This document shows, in pieces, positions 1 to 7,221 of a stretch of DNA of 17,343 nt. This stretch comes from Nitrospira sp. (GTDB lineage Bacteria > Nitrospirota > Nitrospiria > Nitrospirales > Nitrospiraceae), in NCBI GenBank assembly GCA_015904075.1, contig JABMDH010000083.1, positions 3,392 to 20,734 on the forward strand, read 5' to 3'. Position numbers and translations under genes: made by a program. Under the pieces are notes generated by a model, which saw only the letters and a list, made by a program, of their open reading frames with translations, was not told the origin of the DNA and searched no databases. How positions within the stretch are numbered: position 1 is the stretch's first letter; each line of letters starts with the position of its first letter.

Positions 1-2
1 AG

Positions 3-377
3 GGCAGCTCCGACGCTCTCAAAATCTGCACAGAACACAAGGGGCCGATCGATCTTCTGCTCACCGATCTCATCTTGCCCCCGCCCGGTTTTCACCTCGC
101 CTCCGGTTCAAATCCGTTCCCTCATGTGCATGGCCTGGAGTTGGCCATCCGAGCAGCCGCAATCCGCAAAGGCCTCCACGTCATTCTGATGTCCGGCAAC
201 CCGGAAAAGGACCTGGCAAGTCATGGAATCAAACGAGGAACGCTGCCCTTTTTGGCAAAACCGTTTGAACAAGACCGCTTGATCCACCTGGTTCAGGACG
301 TACTGGCGCAACCGGCCTCGTCCCTTGATGTCTCAGGACATGGGAAAGCCGTCAACGATGTCGATTGGTTCAGGTGA
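3..377 (+). CDS. Response-regulator receiver domain, 3' end of a two-component protein (partial)
   Basis: The gene enters from the left edge, so its start is not visible; 124 residues remain. They match most of a CheY-like receiver: phosphoacceptor Asp in LLLTDLILP (Asp22 of the visible part), the beta4 Ser in VILMSGNP, and the conserved Lys in FLAKPFE, followed by the last helix and a short tail of about 20 residues. With nothing after the receiver, this is either the C-terminal receiver of a hybrid histidine kinase or a stand-alone regulator; the visible part cannot decide. The loop after the phosphorylated Asp is longer than usual, with about a dozen extra residues between LILP and HGLEL. 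The stop at 375-377 faces the convergent oxygenase gene, and I see no clear terminator in the 73-nt gap between them. Confidence 0.85.
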   Translation, partial: GSSDALKICTEHKGPIDLLLTDLILPPPGFHLASGSNPFPHVHGLELAIRAAAIRKGLHVILMSGNPEKDLASHGIKRGTLPFLAKPFEQDRLIHLVQDVLAQPASSLDVSGHGKAVNDVDWFR

Positions 378-450
378 ACCACAAGAGCCGATTACGGATG
401 AGGAACCCCTCGGACTTTCCCGCTCAACCTTAGCCTCAACCTTGTCCTGA

Positions 451-1125
451 CTAGGCCTGCTCGGTCATAAACCAGCCGGCGATCGACAGACGCCGGTGTT
501 CCCCGGCCATTGGATCTACACGGCATACCCGATGGAAGCGAGGCACAGTAAACATGACAAGCGATCCGGGACGAGGTTCAATGCAATGGGTCGGGATGAG
601 ATCGGTCTGGCTGGCGCTCTGTGTGGTCCGTGGGGCATAAAGAATCAGCTCCCCACCCCAATCAGGCCGCCATTCTTCATGGAAATAGGTGACGACGGCA
701 ATCCGACGCAGCGGCGCCGGCCGCCCCCCTATGGGATGCCCCTGATCCGTATCGTCATGAGCCGGCAGACAATCCCCTGCGGCGTATGAATAGTAACTAA
801 ATCCCATATGCCGGCCAATGAGGTTGGGGAACGACTCGATATATTCGTGAATACAGGGCAGTTGCAGCCTCGAGAGAAACCGTTGGCCCTGGGAATGAGA
901 GATGTCGGCCTTGGCCCAATTCCCTGCAGCCGGGAAATCCTCACGCACAGCTGACAATGCTTGCATACTGTTCCAAGACGCCGTTGCCATCGCGTCCCGA
1001 AAATACTGCCGCTCTTCAAACGACCAGAAATTCTCAACCACCAGCACGGGACTCGTATGGAAAGAACACGAGGACAGATCCGCCGATGCCACAATCGATT
1101 GGAGCAGACCCGCTTGGCTCTTCAC
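451..1125 (-). CDS. 2OG-Fe(II) oxygenase family protein
   Basis: This is a 224-aa probable 2-oxoglutarate- and Fe(II)-dependent dioxygenase. The facial triad is visible: His123 and Asp125 in PAHDDTD, and distal His198 in VPRFHRV. Arg212 and Ser214 in HRRLSIAGW fit the 2OG carboxylate-binding R-x-S motif. The fold landmarks WGGELILY and PRPGSLVMF sit between them, as in prolyl-hydroxylase-like members. No signal peptide is seen, so it is probably cytoplasmic. The start is GTG at 1125, preceded by a strong GGAGG-type ribosome site. The substrate cannot be told from sequence: a protein side chain is likely, and small-molecule hydroxylation is possible. The gene stands alone, between the convergent receiver gene and the terminator of the RRM gene. 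Confidence 0.85.
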   Translation of the reverse strand: MKSQAGLLQSIVASADLSSCSFHTSPVLVVENFWSFEERQYFRDAMATASWNSMQALSAVREDFPAAGNWAKADISHSQGQRFLSRLQLPCIHEYIESFPNLIGRHMGFSYYSYAAGDCLPAHDDTDQGHPIGGRPAPLRRIAVVTYFHEEWRPDWGGELILYAPRTTQSASQTDLIPTHCIEPRPGSLVMFTVPRFHRVCRVDPMAGEHRRLSIAGWFMTEQA

Positions 1126-1215
1126 CGCCCCCTCCTCCTGGTGTAGAAACCGGCTGTCCGAGTGAGTTTCTTACCACCGCACTGGCGTGATTGACAAGAG
1201 ATCTGACCGGCCCAC

Positions 1216-1257
1216 AAAAAGACGGAGGGGCTGTCGTTCGAGAACGACAGCCCCTCC
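1216..1257 (-). terminator. Rho-independent terminator of the RRM gene
   Basis: A perfect 15-bp stem (arms 1224-1238 and 1243-1257, core GGAGGGGCTGTCGTT) has a 4-nt loop. On the minus strand it is followed after three bases by five T residues (1220-1216). It lies 22 nt past the stop of the RRM gene and isolates it from the oxygenase gene downstream. Confidence 0.9.
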
Positions 1258-1279
1258 ATCACTGCATCGAAACGATCAA

Positions 1280-1654
1280 TTACCAGCGATCGCGCTTTCC
1301 ACCCGCGCCGCTTCTGGCGCCGCCGCCACCACCACCGAATCCACCGGCGCCGCCGCCACCACCACCGAATCCACCGCGGCCACCGCCACCGCCACCAGCG
1401 CGCGGCTCTTGAGGACGCGCTTCATTGACAGTCAAAGTCCGGCCACCCATTTCAGCCCCATTCAGCGCTGTGATCGCTGCTTGGGCTTCCGAATCCGAGG
1501 ACATTTCCACAAAGCCGAATCCACGGGATTGGCCGGTGAATTTATCTGTGATGATCCGCGCCGACGCCACGGCGCCGTGGGCTGCAAACAAATCACTCAA
1601 TTGCTGCTCGGTCGCCGAATAGGGCAACCCACCGACATAGATCTTTGAACCCAT
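1280..1654 (-). CDS. Glycine-rich RRM RNA-binding protein
   Basis: This is a 124-aa protein with one RNA recognition motif (about residues 3-80) and a glycine-rich tail. RNP2 is IYVGGL (5-10) and RNP1 is RGFGFVEM (44-51), both with the aromatic residues that stack on RNA. The tail (86-120) is nearly all Gly with scattered Arg, Phe and Ala and ends in KRDRW. This layout matches the small bacterial and cyanobacterial Rbp proteins, which bind single-stranded RNA and are often cold-induced. The ATG at 1652-1654 has a full AAAGGAGG ribosome site seven bases upstream. The gene is monocistronic: its own terminator follows, and the 222-nt region upstream (1655-1876) separates it from the ABC permease gene. 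I see no convincing promoter there, although a long leader is possible. Confidence 0.93.
   Translation of the reverse strand: MGSKIYVGGLPYSATEQQLSDLFAAHGAVASARIITDKFTGQSRGFGFVEMSSDSEAQAAITALNGAEMGGRTLTVNEARPQEPRAGGGGGGRGGFGGGGGGAGGFGGGGGGARSGAGGKRDRW
1316..1375. repeat. Two perfect 30-bp tandem copies inside the glycine tail of the RRM gene
   Basis: Positions 1316-1345 and 1346-1375 are identical. Each copy encodes ten residues of the tail (repeated GGFGGGGGGA). Perfect identity at the nucleotide level, synonymous sites included, points to recent slippage or unequal recombination. The tail length is therefore likely to vary between strains. Confidence 0.9.
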
Positions 1655-1876
1655 CGGGGTTCCTCCTTTAGATGATGATATTGTCTTGAGCGCGAGGAAC
1701 GGGGGAAGGAGCGGGCCGAAGACGCGAACCGAGCAGCGACTTAGGTCTGACTTCCGACAAGATTCCCGGACAAGGCAACATCGACGTTGTGGGTCTGCAC
1801 TATTAAGTCGCGCTATCGCGAGACCCGTACGATAGAGTGGACGTACCGTAACACAGGAGTCCAGCCAATTACAACA

Positions 1877-2668
1877 TTACTCGCCAATCCGAACAAGCAG
1901 CCCTTGGTCCTTGCAATAGGCAAAGGTTCGATAAAACCATCCCACAGCGGCAACCAGCAACAACCCGTTGAGGCCCACAGCCCAGGCAAGGCTCATACTA
2001 GGATCGCCCTCTCCCCCCAATACAGCCCGCATCCCCTCGAAAATATGGGCTGCCGGGTTGGCCAAGGCCACCGGCTTCAGCCAGCCCGGCAATACGTCCA
2101 TCGGATAAAATACACAGGAGATCGGCTGAAAAAGAAAGACCATACTCCAGGCTAAGACCTCCGCTTCCTGCCCAAACCGCATAATGAGCGACGTGGTAAA
2201 CACACCGATCACCCAGCCGGTCAGAACCAGATTCAGGACAAAGGGGATCAGCCAGAGCCCGATCATAAACACGTTGTAGGAATAAAAGAGCAGCGCGCAC
2301 AGGGTCATGATAATCGACACACAGGTGACTTTGAAAATGCTCATCGCCATGGTCGCCGCCAGAAATTCACTGGGCTTGAGCGGACTGGCGAAGAGATTCA
2401 TCAAATTTCTCGCCCAGAGTTCTTCAAGGAATGAGATCGTAATGCCTTGCTGGGCCCGAAACAGCATGTCCCACAGAATGAGCGCCCCCAGGAAGAACGT
2501 AATAAATCCAGGAATCTGACTCTGATACCGGGCGAGGTAGATCGTGATGAATCCCCAAATCACGAGATCCAAAAACGGCCAATAAAAGATCTCCATAATA
2601 CGGGGCAAACTGCGCCGATACAGATACAGATGCCTGGCAAGCAGAGCGAGAATACGATGCAGTTTCAC
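1877..2668 (-). CDS. ABC-2 type transporter permease
   Basis: This 263-aa integral membrane protein is the transmembrane half of an ABC exporter. About six hydrophobic segments are visible, including LDLVIWGFITIYLA, FITFFLGALILWDMLF, VSIIMTLCALLFYS, a long central pair, and LNGLLLVAAVGWFY near the C-terminus. The FYPMDVLPGWLKPVALANP stretch before the last segment is typical of ABC-2 permeases of the DrrB/NodJ type, where it reads roughly P-x-x-x-LP-x-x-x-x-x-x-x-NP. The start is GTG at 2668, overlapping the previous stop by four bases (GTGA), a sign of translational coupling. It is the last gene of the block; no strong terminator is seen after it. The substrate is unknown. Confidence 0.87.
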   Translation of the reverse strand: MKLHRILALLARHLYLYRRSLPRIMEIFYWPFLDLVIWGFITIYLARYQSQIPGFITFFLGALILWDMLFRAQQGITISFLEELWARNLMNLFASPLKPSEFLAATMAMSIFKVTCVSIIMTLCALLFYSYNVFMIGLWLIPFVLNLVLTGWVIGVFTTSLIMRFGQEAEVLAWSMVFLFQPISCVFYPMDVLPGWLKPVALANPAAHIFEGMRAVLGGEGDPSMSLAWAVGLNGLLLVAAVGWFYRTFAYCKDQGLLVRIGE

Positions 2669-3087
2669 CCGCAGCCTCCGGACCCCGAACCATGCCCATC
2701 ACCACAGCCTCCGCACGTCTGGTGTTTGCCGAGCAGTTTGTCCATCAAATGCCGCACGCCTCCAAGCATGTGGATGCCGGCCAGCCTCCCGTCAGGAGCC
2801 CGGCGTAGTCCGAATGCGACCACCACCAGCGGCATAATGCTGAACCCTCCGGCAAATGCGAGCCCTGGCACCTCGGTGGAATCTCTCAACCATACAAGCA
2901 GCCCCATCAGCAGGAGTGGGATCCCCGACGCAACCAGGCTGTTGAGCAAAACAGGCCAGCTGCACGTGCCACGCATCCATCCGATACTCCCGATCACGAA
3001 CCAAAACAATCCCCAGCAGACGCTCAAACCAAGCCCGCCTGCCAACAGCCCCGTTCCAAAATCAATCCACGGCTGAGTCATCGTCAT
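2665..3087 (-). CDS. Small membrane protein with Cys/His/Gly-rich tail, ABC exporter accessory (unknown function)
   Basis: I do not recognise this family. From the ATG at 3085-3087 it has 140 residues: three likely membrane segments (about 10-34, 43-66 and 75-93), then a charged stretch and a C-terminal tail with His122, CGGC (125-128), His132 and Cys139 among glycines. The tail looks suited to binding a metal or forming disulfides; this is inferred from composition only. The reading frame is open back to a TTG at 3099, but GAGGAGAAGG lies just upstream of the ATG, and a second ATG at 3081 is equally plausible. The gene sits between the ATPase (8-nt gap) and the permease (4-nt overlap), so it is probably a subunit or helper of that exporter. 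Confidence 0.75.
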   Translation of the reverse strand: MTMTQPWIDFGTGLLAGGLGLSVCWGLFWFVIGSIGWMRGTCSWPVLLNSLVASGIPLLLMGLLVWLRDSTEVPGLAFAGGFSIMPLVVVAFGLRRAPDGRLAGIHMLGGVRHLMDKLLGKHQTCGGCGDGHGSGSGGCG

Positions 3088-3095
3088 CCTTCTCC

Positions 3096-3836
3096 TCAAC
3101 TGCGCGAATCGCGCGCAAGCTTTAGAAAGACCTCTTCTAAATCGGCTTGGCCGAAACGCGTCACGATTTGCTGGGCTGTCCCTTCTGCGACGATCTTGCC
3201 GCGCTGCAAAAAGATGATGCGGTCGGACATTTCCTCCATCTCCCGCATGTTATGCGACGTGTACAGAATGCTCAACCCTGAGGACCGGCGCTCCTCATTC
3301 AGGAATCCCCGAATCTTTTCAGCAATATCGGGGTCGAGGCTGGCGGTCGGCTCATCCAGAAACAGAATCTTGGGTTCCGTAAGAAACGCTTTCGCCAGGG
3401 TCAGTCGCGTCATTTGGCCGGACGACAGCTTCCTGGTCACTTTGGAGCGAAACTCCTCCATCTCTAACTTCTTCACGATGTCACCCACACGCCGAGAAAT
3501 ATCAGTCAGGCCATACAGTCTCGCGACAACCCAGAGATTTTCTTCGACCGTCAGCGACTGCGGCATCGAGATATACGTCGATGAAAAATTGACTTGCTGG
3601 AGGATCGCTTCCCGATGCGTCGAAAGGTCCAGCCCGAACATCTGGATCGAGCCGGTCGTCGGAGTGACCAATCCGAGCAACATTTGGATCGTCGTTGTTT
3701 TCCCGGCTCCGTTCGGACCGAGCAGGCCAAGGATTTCTCCCGGCTCGATTGAAAAGGAGATGCCGTCCACGGCGGTAAAATCGCCGAACCGCTTACTCAA
3801 ATTCGTGGCCTGAAGGACCGGGGCGGACATCGTCAT
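3096..3836 (-). CDS. ABC transporter ATP-binding protein (ABC-2 exporter)
   Basis: This 246-aa nucleotide-binding subunit powers the exporter formed with the permease at 1877-2668. All motifs are intact: Walker A GPNGAGKT (40-47), a Q-loop region near residue 93, the signature LSSGQ (137-141), Walker B ILFLDE (157-162), the D-loop SLDP and the switch His195 in YTSHNMREME. The sequence has the style of the CcmA/NatA/DrrA group that pairs with ABC-2 permeases. The frame opens with ATG at 3836, and a second in-frame ATG at 3830 fits the weak AGGG ribosome site as well. It follows the cytochrome stop by 15 nt, so it is probably cotranscribed with the redox genes upstream. Confidence 0.93.
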   Translation of the reverse strand: MTMSAPVLQATNLSKRFGDFTAVDGISFSIEPGEILGLLGPNGAGKTTTIQMLLGLVTPTTGSIQMFGLDLSTHREAILQQVNFSSTYISMPQSLTVEENLWVVARLYGLTDISRRVGDIVKKLEMEEFRSKVTRKLSSGQMTRLTLAKAFLTEPKILFLDEPTASLDPDIAEKIRGFLNEERRSSGLSILYTSHNMREMEEMSDRIIFLQRGKIVAEGTAQQIVTRFGQADLEEVFLKLARDSRS

Positions 3837-3851
3837 ACACCCTGTGTCGCG

Positions 3852-4559
3852 TTAAAATGACAGCAGATCTTTGATCTTTTCAGGGAGATGGCAGACCTCG
3901 CACTTTCGTTCGACCACCTTGCCTTGATACTCAGTCTTTCCATCATGGCATCGGAAACAATCGTTGAGCGCCCTGGTTCGGAGGGAAGACCCTTCCGGAT
4001 GATCCGGATACCAGGGTTTGCTGTCGGAGGACACATGTCCTCTCGGAATCACGATGGGATAGCCCTTGATCGGCCGGTCGTGGACCACGCCGGCATGGCA
4101 CGTCAGACACCCTTCTCCCTGTTGTCCGGCCTCAAACGCCTTCATATGCTTTCGATGGTTCATGACGAGACCGACCTCTTTCACCGGCAACGGCAAATCA
4201 CGCGGTGCAATCTCGGAGACTCGAAGGATGTTGCGATGACAGCTCAGACAAAGGCTGGAATCGACCTGTGCTTTCAGATTATGGGCATCGGCCGGAGCCC
4301 CGAATACGGAACGCACCACGTCTCTGGTCCCCACCCACACCTTGTCATGCATCCAGCCTTGGACTCCCGGCCTCACATGGCAGGCAACACAGGGCACATC
4401 CTTGTGCGAGGAAGCGGCCCAACTGTCGTAGGACGGCGCAATGACATGGCAGCTGGCACAGAATTCCGGACGATCGGTGAGAGGAACCGCAATGCCGCCG
4501 AGCGCGAGCACTCCGGCCACAAACCCCAGTAGAATCGTTCCGCTACGCTTCAAGCTCAT
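3852..4559 (-). CDS. NapC/NirT-like multihaem cytochrome c (six CxxCH)
   Basis: This 235-aa membrane-anchored c-type cytochrome has a single N-terminal transmembrane helix (about 8-27) without a clear cleavage site, followed by six CxxCH haem motifs at Cys34, 57, 104, 151, 201 and 220. The first motif, in PEFCASCH soon after the helix, is the NapC/NirT hallmark. Those proteins take electrons from quinol and pass them to periplasmic reductases, and most carry four or five haems, so six is on the high side. The ATG at 4559 is preferred because it gives a normal anchor start. A GTG at 4574 is also in frame, and neither has a strong ribosome site. Its start overlaps the MobB-like gene by 17 nt, which implies coupling. 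The redox partner is not encoded in the window. Confidence 0.88.
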   Translation of the reverse strand: MSLKRSGTILLGFVAGVLALGGIAVPLTDRPEFCASCHVIAPSYDSWAASSHKDVPCVACHVRPGVQGWMHDKVWVGTRDVVRSVFGAPADAHNLKAQVDSSLCLSCHRNILRVSEIAPRDLPLPVKEVGLVMNHRKHMKAFEAGQQGEGCLTCHAGVVHDRPIKGYPIVIPRGHVSSDSKPWYPDHPEGSSLRTRALNDCFRCHDGKTEYQGKVVERKCEVCHLPEKIKDLLSF

Positions 4560-4905
4560 GCTCTGATCGAGCACGCCGGGGGAAATGCTTCATGATGAGC
4601 GCGGCGACTCCGGGCACATCGTCCAGGCCGAACAGCGGGACAGTGAGATTGACCGGTTTGTCAGACACGACCGCCAACAATCCTTCCGGCGAGATCGGGA
4701 CTTCACCGAGTTGATCGCGAACGATGACGATCTTGGGATATCCTTCGTGTTTCCATCCCTCCGCAATGATTAAGTCGTATGTGCCGTCGAGAAACCGATC
4801 CCGCACATCTTCAACCTTCAGTTGATCCGACACATCGGCAAAGACCGCCATGCTCCCCTTGGACAGAATGACGACACTGCTGGCCCCCGCCATTGGAATG
4901 GACAT
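4543..4905 (-). CDS. mobB: MobB-like protein lacking the N-terminal P-loop (truncated MGD cofactor biosynthesis adaptor)
   Basis: The 120 residues match the C-terminal two thirds of MobB, the GTP-binding helper of molybdopterin-guanine dinucleotide synthesis. AGASSVVILSKG corresponds to the conserved AGA segment, DLIIAEGWKHEGYPKIVIVR to the family's (L/I)VEG(F/W)KH motif (EGWKHE at 49-54), and LAVVSDKPVNL to the conserved ASD region. Missing is the first 50-60 residues, including the GxxxxGKTT Walker A. It is not hidden upstream: the same frame runs back to a stop at 4996-4998 without any such motif, and that DNA encodes the end of MoeA. The gene starts 22 nt after the moeA stop. It could be a decayed MobB or a reduced, still useful adaptor. 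Family assignment is good; function is uncertain. Confidence 0.75.
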   Translation of the reverse strand: MSIPMAGASSVVILSKGSMAVFADVSDQLKVEDVRDRFLDGTYDLIIAEGWKHEGYPKIVIVRDQLGEVPISPEGLLAVVSDKPVNLTVPLFGLDDVPGVAALIMKHFPRRARSEHELEA

Positions 4906-4927
4906 GTGTGACCGTTGAGTTTCTTGT

Positions 4928-6217
4928 TCAGCAACAGGAGAGACGATGTTCCGCAGAACGTGTATGTTCCGTGGCGCTCGGCCACGCCTCGCCGCTCAAC
5001 AGCTGCACCGTCACCCGGTCGCCGGGATTCAGCCGCTCGACCTCTGTAGGAACATCGATCAGGCAATTGGCCTTGACCATCGAGGTGAGAATCCCAGACC
5101 CTTGATCGCCGGTCGTCCGGACTTTGAACACACCGTCTTCATGGGTGAGCACGCCGCGCAGAAAATGGCGCCGATCAGTCCGCTTTGAAAACTTCTCCTG
5201 GAATACCGCATCCACGAGGGGACGGCCATAACTTCGACGCCCGCCCATCTTGAGCATGGCAGGCCGGACCAATTGTTCGAACGTGACCATCGATGAGACG
5301 GGGTTTCCAGGCAAGCCGAACGCCAGCTTACCCTGAATTTTCCCAAAGGCCAACGGCTGCCCCGGCCTGATCGCTAACTTCCAGAAGTTCATCTCCGCAC
5401 CGATCTCCCGAAACACCGCTTTCGTAAAGTCGTAGTCGCCCATCGAGACCCCGCCGGACAACACCAGAATATCGGCATTCAATCCCTGCGAGATCTTTTC
5501 TTTCAGCGATGCCTGCGTATCCCTCGCAATACCAAGCAGCACTGGAATGCCGCCGGCCTCCTGCACTGCCGCGGCAATCCCATAGCTGTTCGAATTGATG
5601 ATTTTCTCTTCGCTGAACCGTTCGTCGAGATCGGCCAACTCGTCTCCCGTCGAAAGGATCGCCACACGAGGCCGTTGATACACAAACACGAAGGACCGGG
5701 CCAGCACGGCCAGCATGCCCGCTTCTCCGGGGCGAATCTGGGTGCCTCTCGCGATGATGCGCTCACCCTTCTTGACATCTTCCCCACACGGACGGATGTT
5801 GGACCCGCGAGGCTCCGGCTTGAACACACGGACCGTATCGGGCGTATGCTCCGTATCTTCTACTTTTAAGACCGTATCGGCCCCGTGCGGAACCGGCGCG
5901 CCGGTCATAATCCGAATGGCCTGTCCGGCGCCGACCGTTCTGGAAGGCATTCTGCCGGCCGGCACGTCTTCGATCACGGCCAATGTGACGGGCTTCTGAA
6001 TCGCATGGTCCTGCGCAATATCCTCCCACCGCACCGCAAACCCATCCATGGCGCTGTTGTTCCATGGCGGATTGTCCCGCTCGGCCACAATATCTTCACC
6101 CAGCGTCCGTCCGAGCGTGTCGAGAATGGACACTTTTTCAAGCCCCAGCACGGCCGTCGCATCAAGCACGATCTTCTGCGCATCGTGAAGGGGCGTTAAT
6201 CCTTGCATCATGTTCAT
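4928..6217 (-). CDS. moeA: MoeA, molybdopterin molybdenumtransferase
   Basis: This is a 429-aa enzyme that inserts molybdate into adenylylated molybdopterin, the last common step of Mo-cofactor synthesis. Family landmarks appear in order: the start region QGLTPLHDAQ, NNSAMDGFAVR, PVPHGADTVLKVED, GSNIRPCGEDVKKG, AILSTGDEL with INSN after it, LSGGVSMGDYDF, and AIRPGQPLAFG with GLPGNPVSS. The catalytic core domain and the C-terminal beta domain are complete. The frame is open further upstream, but the ATG at 6215-6217 gives the normal MoeA start; ATGs at 6211 and 6208 are alternatives, and no strong ribosome site is present. The C-terminus runs about 17 residues past the usual end (after QLLSGEAW), exactly where the following MobB-like gene has lost its own N-terminus. 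Confidence 0.94.
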   Translation of the reverse strand: MNMMQGLTPLHDAQKIVLDATAVLGLEKVSILDTLGRTLGEDIVAERDNPPWNNSAMDGFAVRWEDIAQDHAIQKPVTLAVIEDVPAGRMPSRTVGAGQAIRIMTGAPVPHGADTVLKVEDTEHTPDTVRVFKPEPRGSNIRPCGEDVKKGERIIARGTQIRPGEAGMLAVLARSFVFVYQRPRVAILSTGDELADLDERFSEEKIINSNSYGIAAAVQEAGGIPVLLGIARDTQASLKEKISQGLNADILVLSGGVSMGDYDFTKAVFREIGAEMNFWKLAIRPGQPLAFGKIQGKLAFGLPGNPVSSMVTFEQLVRPAMLKMGGRRSYGRPLVDAVFQEKFSKRTDRRHFLRGVLTHEDGVFKVRTTGDQGSGILTSMVKANCLIDVPTEVERLNPGDRVTVQLLSGEAWPSATEHTRSAEHRLSCC

Positions 6218-6239
6218 CGGCGGCAACCGGTACTCGCCG

Positions 6240-7181
6240 TCAGCCTTTCCGTGAAGCGGCTCTCTGCAGCGAGCCGCTCTTCTTGCAGAACGTCTCAACT
6301 TGATTGGCAATGTTGTGGTACGCCTCCGCGGTCGGCGTATCAGAGTTAAAGAGCGCGAACGGCTCGCCCAAATCAGATTGCGTCACCACATCGGGGTCCA
6401 GCGGAATACGGCCCAAGAACGGCACACCCATATCGAGCGCGGAGGCCTCGCCGCCGCCTTTCCGGAACACGTCAATATGATTGTGGCAATGCGGACACTC
6501 CAACCCGCTCATATTTTCAATGATACCGATAATCGGCACTTCGCTATCCCGGCAAAACGTAACGGACTTGCGCGAATCCAGCAGCGCCACCTCTTGCGGG
6601 GTGGTCACAATAACGGCGCCGCTGACTTTTCCCAACAAATCGATCGTCGTGACCGACTCATTACCGGTCCCCGGCGGGAGATCGATGAGGAGAAAGTTCA
6701 GGTCCTGCCACTCGACACCGCCGAGCAATTGATTGATGAATTCGTATTTATAGGCATCGCGCCAGATAATGGGATCGTCGGAGTTCTGGAGGAGAAACGA
6801 CATCGAGGCAATCCTGAGATTGTAGGCTTGAAAAGGGATGATCCCGCCGGACGTACTGATCTTGAGTTTTTGTCCTTCGGCGCCCACCATTTTGGGAATG
6901 TTCGGACCATGGATGTCCATGTCGCAGATGCCGACGTGCCAGCCCTTAAGCGCGAGACTGACGGCAATATTCGTCGTGCAGGTGCTCTTCCCCACCCCGC
7001 CCTTGTTGCTCATCACGAGCACGGTGTGCTCAATCCGCTCCATCCGTTTCATGACGAGCCAGCGGCTATGCCCTTCCTTGTCTTTCTGGCATCGCTCGTT
7101 CTCGTCACAAATGGCACAGGCCCACATGTAGGTGCAGACGTCACTGCCCCCGTTACTGATCACATTGAGTTCACGCGCCAT
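6240..7181 (-). CDS. Mrp/Nbp35-family P-loop ATPase, Fe-S cluster carrier
   Basis: This 313-aa ParA/MinD-like ATPase of the Mrp/ApbC/Nbp35 group assembles or transfers Fe-S clusters in the cytoplasm. The deviant Walker A SNKGGVGKST (58-67, signature Lys60), CDMDIHGPNIPK, LLIDLPPGTG and the NMSGLECPHC motif (CPHC bridges a cluster between two subunits) are all present. The N-terminus carries four cysteines (16, 22, 25 and 31), the last three spaced C-x2-C-x5-C as in eukaryotic and archaeal Nbp35; many bacterial Mrp proteins instead start with a DUF59 domain, which is absent here. The ATG at 7181 has AAGGG seven bases upstream, whereas a GTG at 7205 is less likely. It lies between tatC (40 nt) and moeA (22 nt), which suggests service to a molybdenum/Fe-S enzyme. 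Confidence 0.93.
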   Translation of the reverse strand: MARELNVISNGGSDVCTYMWACAICDENERCQKDKEGHSRWLVMKRMERIEHTVLVMSNKGGVGKSTCTTNIAVSLALKGWHVGICDMDIHGPNIPKMVGAEGQKLKISTSGGIIPFQAYNLRIASMSFLLQNSDDPIIWRDAYKYEFINQLLGGVEWQDLNFLLIDLPPGTGNESVTTIDLLGKVSGAVIVTTPQEVALLDSRKSVTFCRDSEVPIIGIIENMSGLECPHCHNHIDVFRKGGGEASALDMGVPFLGRIPLDPDVVTQSDLGEPFALFNSDTPTAEAYHNIANQVETFCKKSGSLQRAASRKG

Positions 7182-7221
7182 GACATTCCCTTCCGACAGA
7201 GGCACTACGGAGCCTCAATTG

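Noticed and set aside
1187..1648. Plus-strand Thr/Ala-rich frame across the RRM gene and its terminator
   Set aside because: The low-complexity translation is the antisense of the glycine codons; the RRM frame has RNP motifs and a perfect ribosome site.
1808..1821. Small hairpin TCGCG-CTAT-CGCGA downstream of the ABC permease
   Set aside because: Only five base pairs with no T-run after it on the minus strand; too weak to call a terminator.
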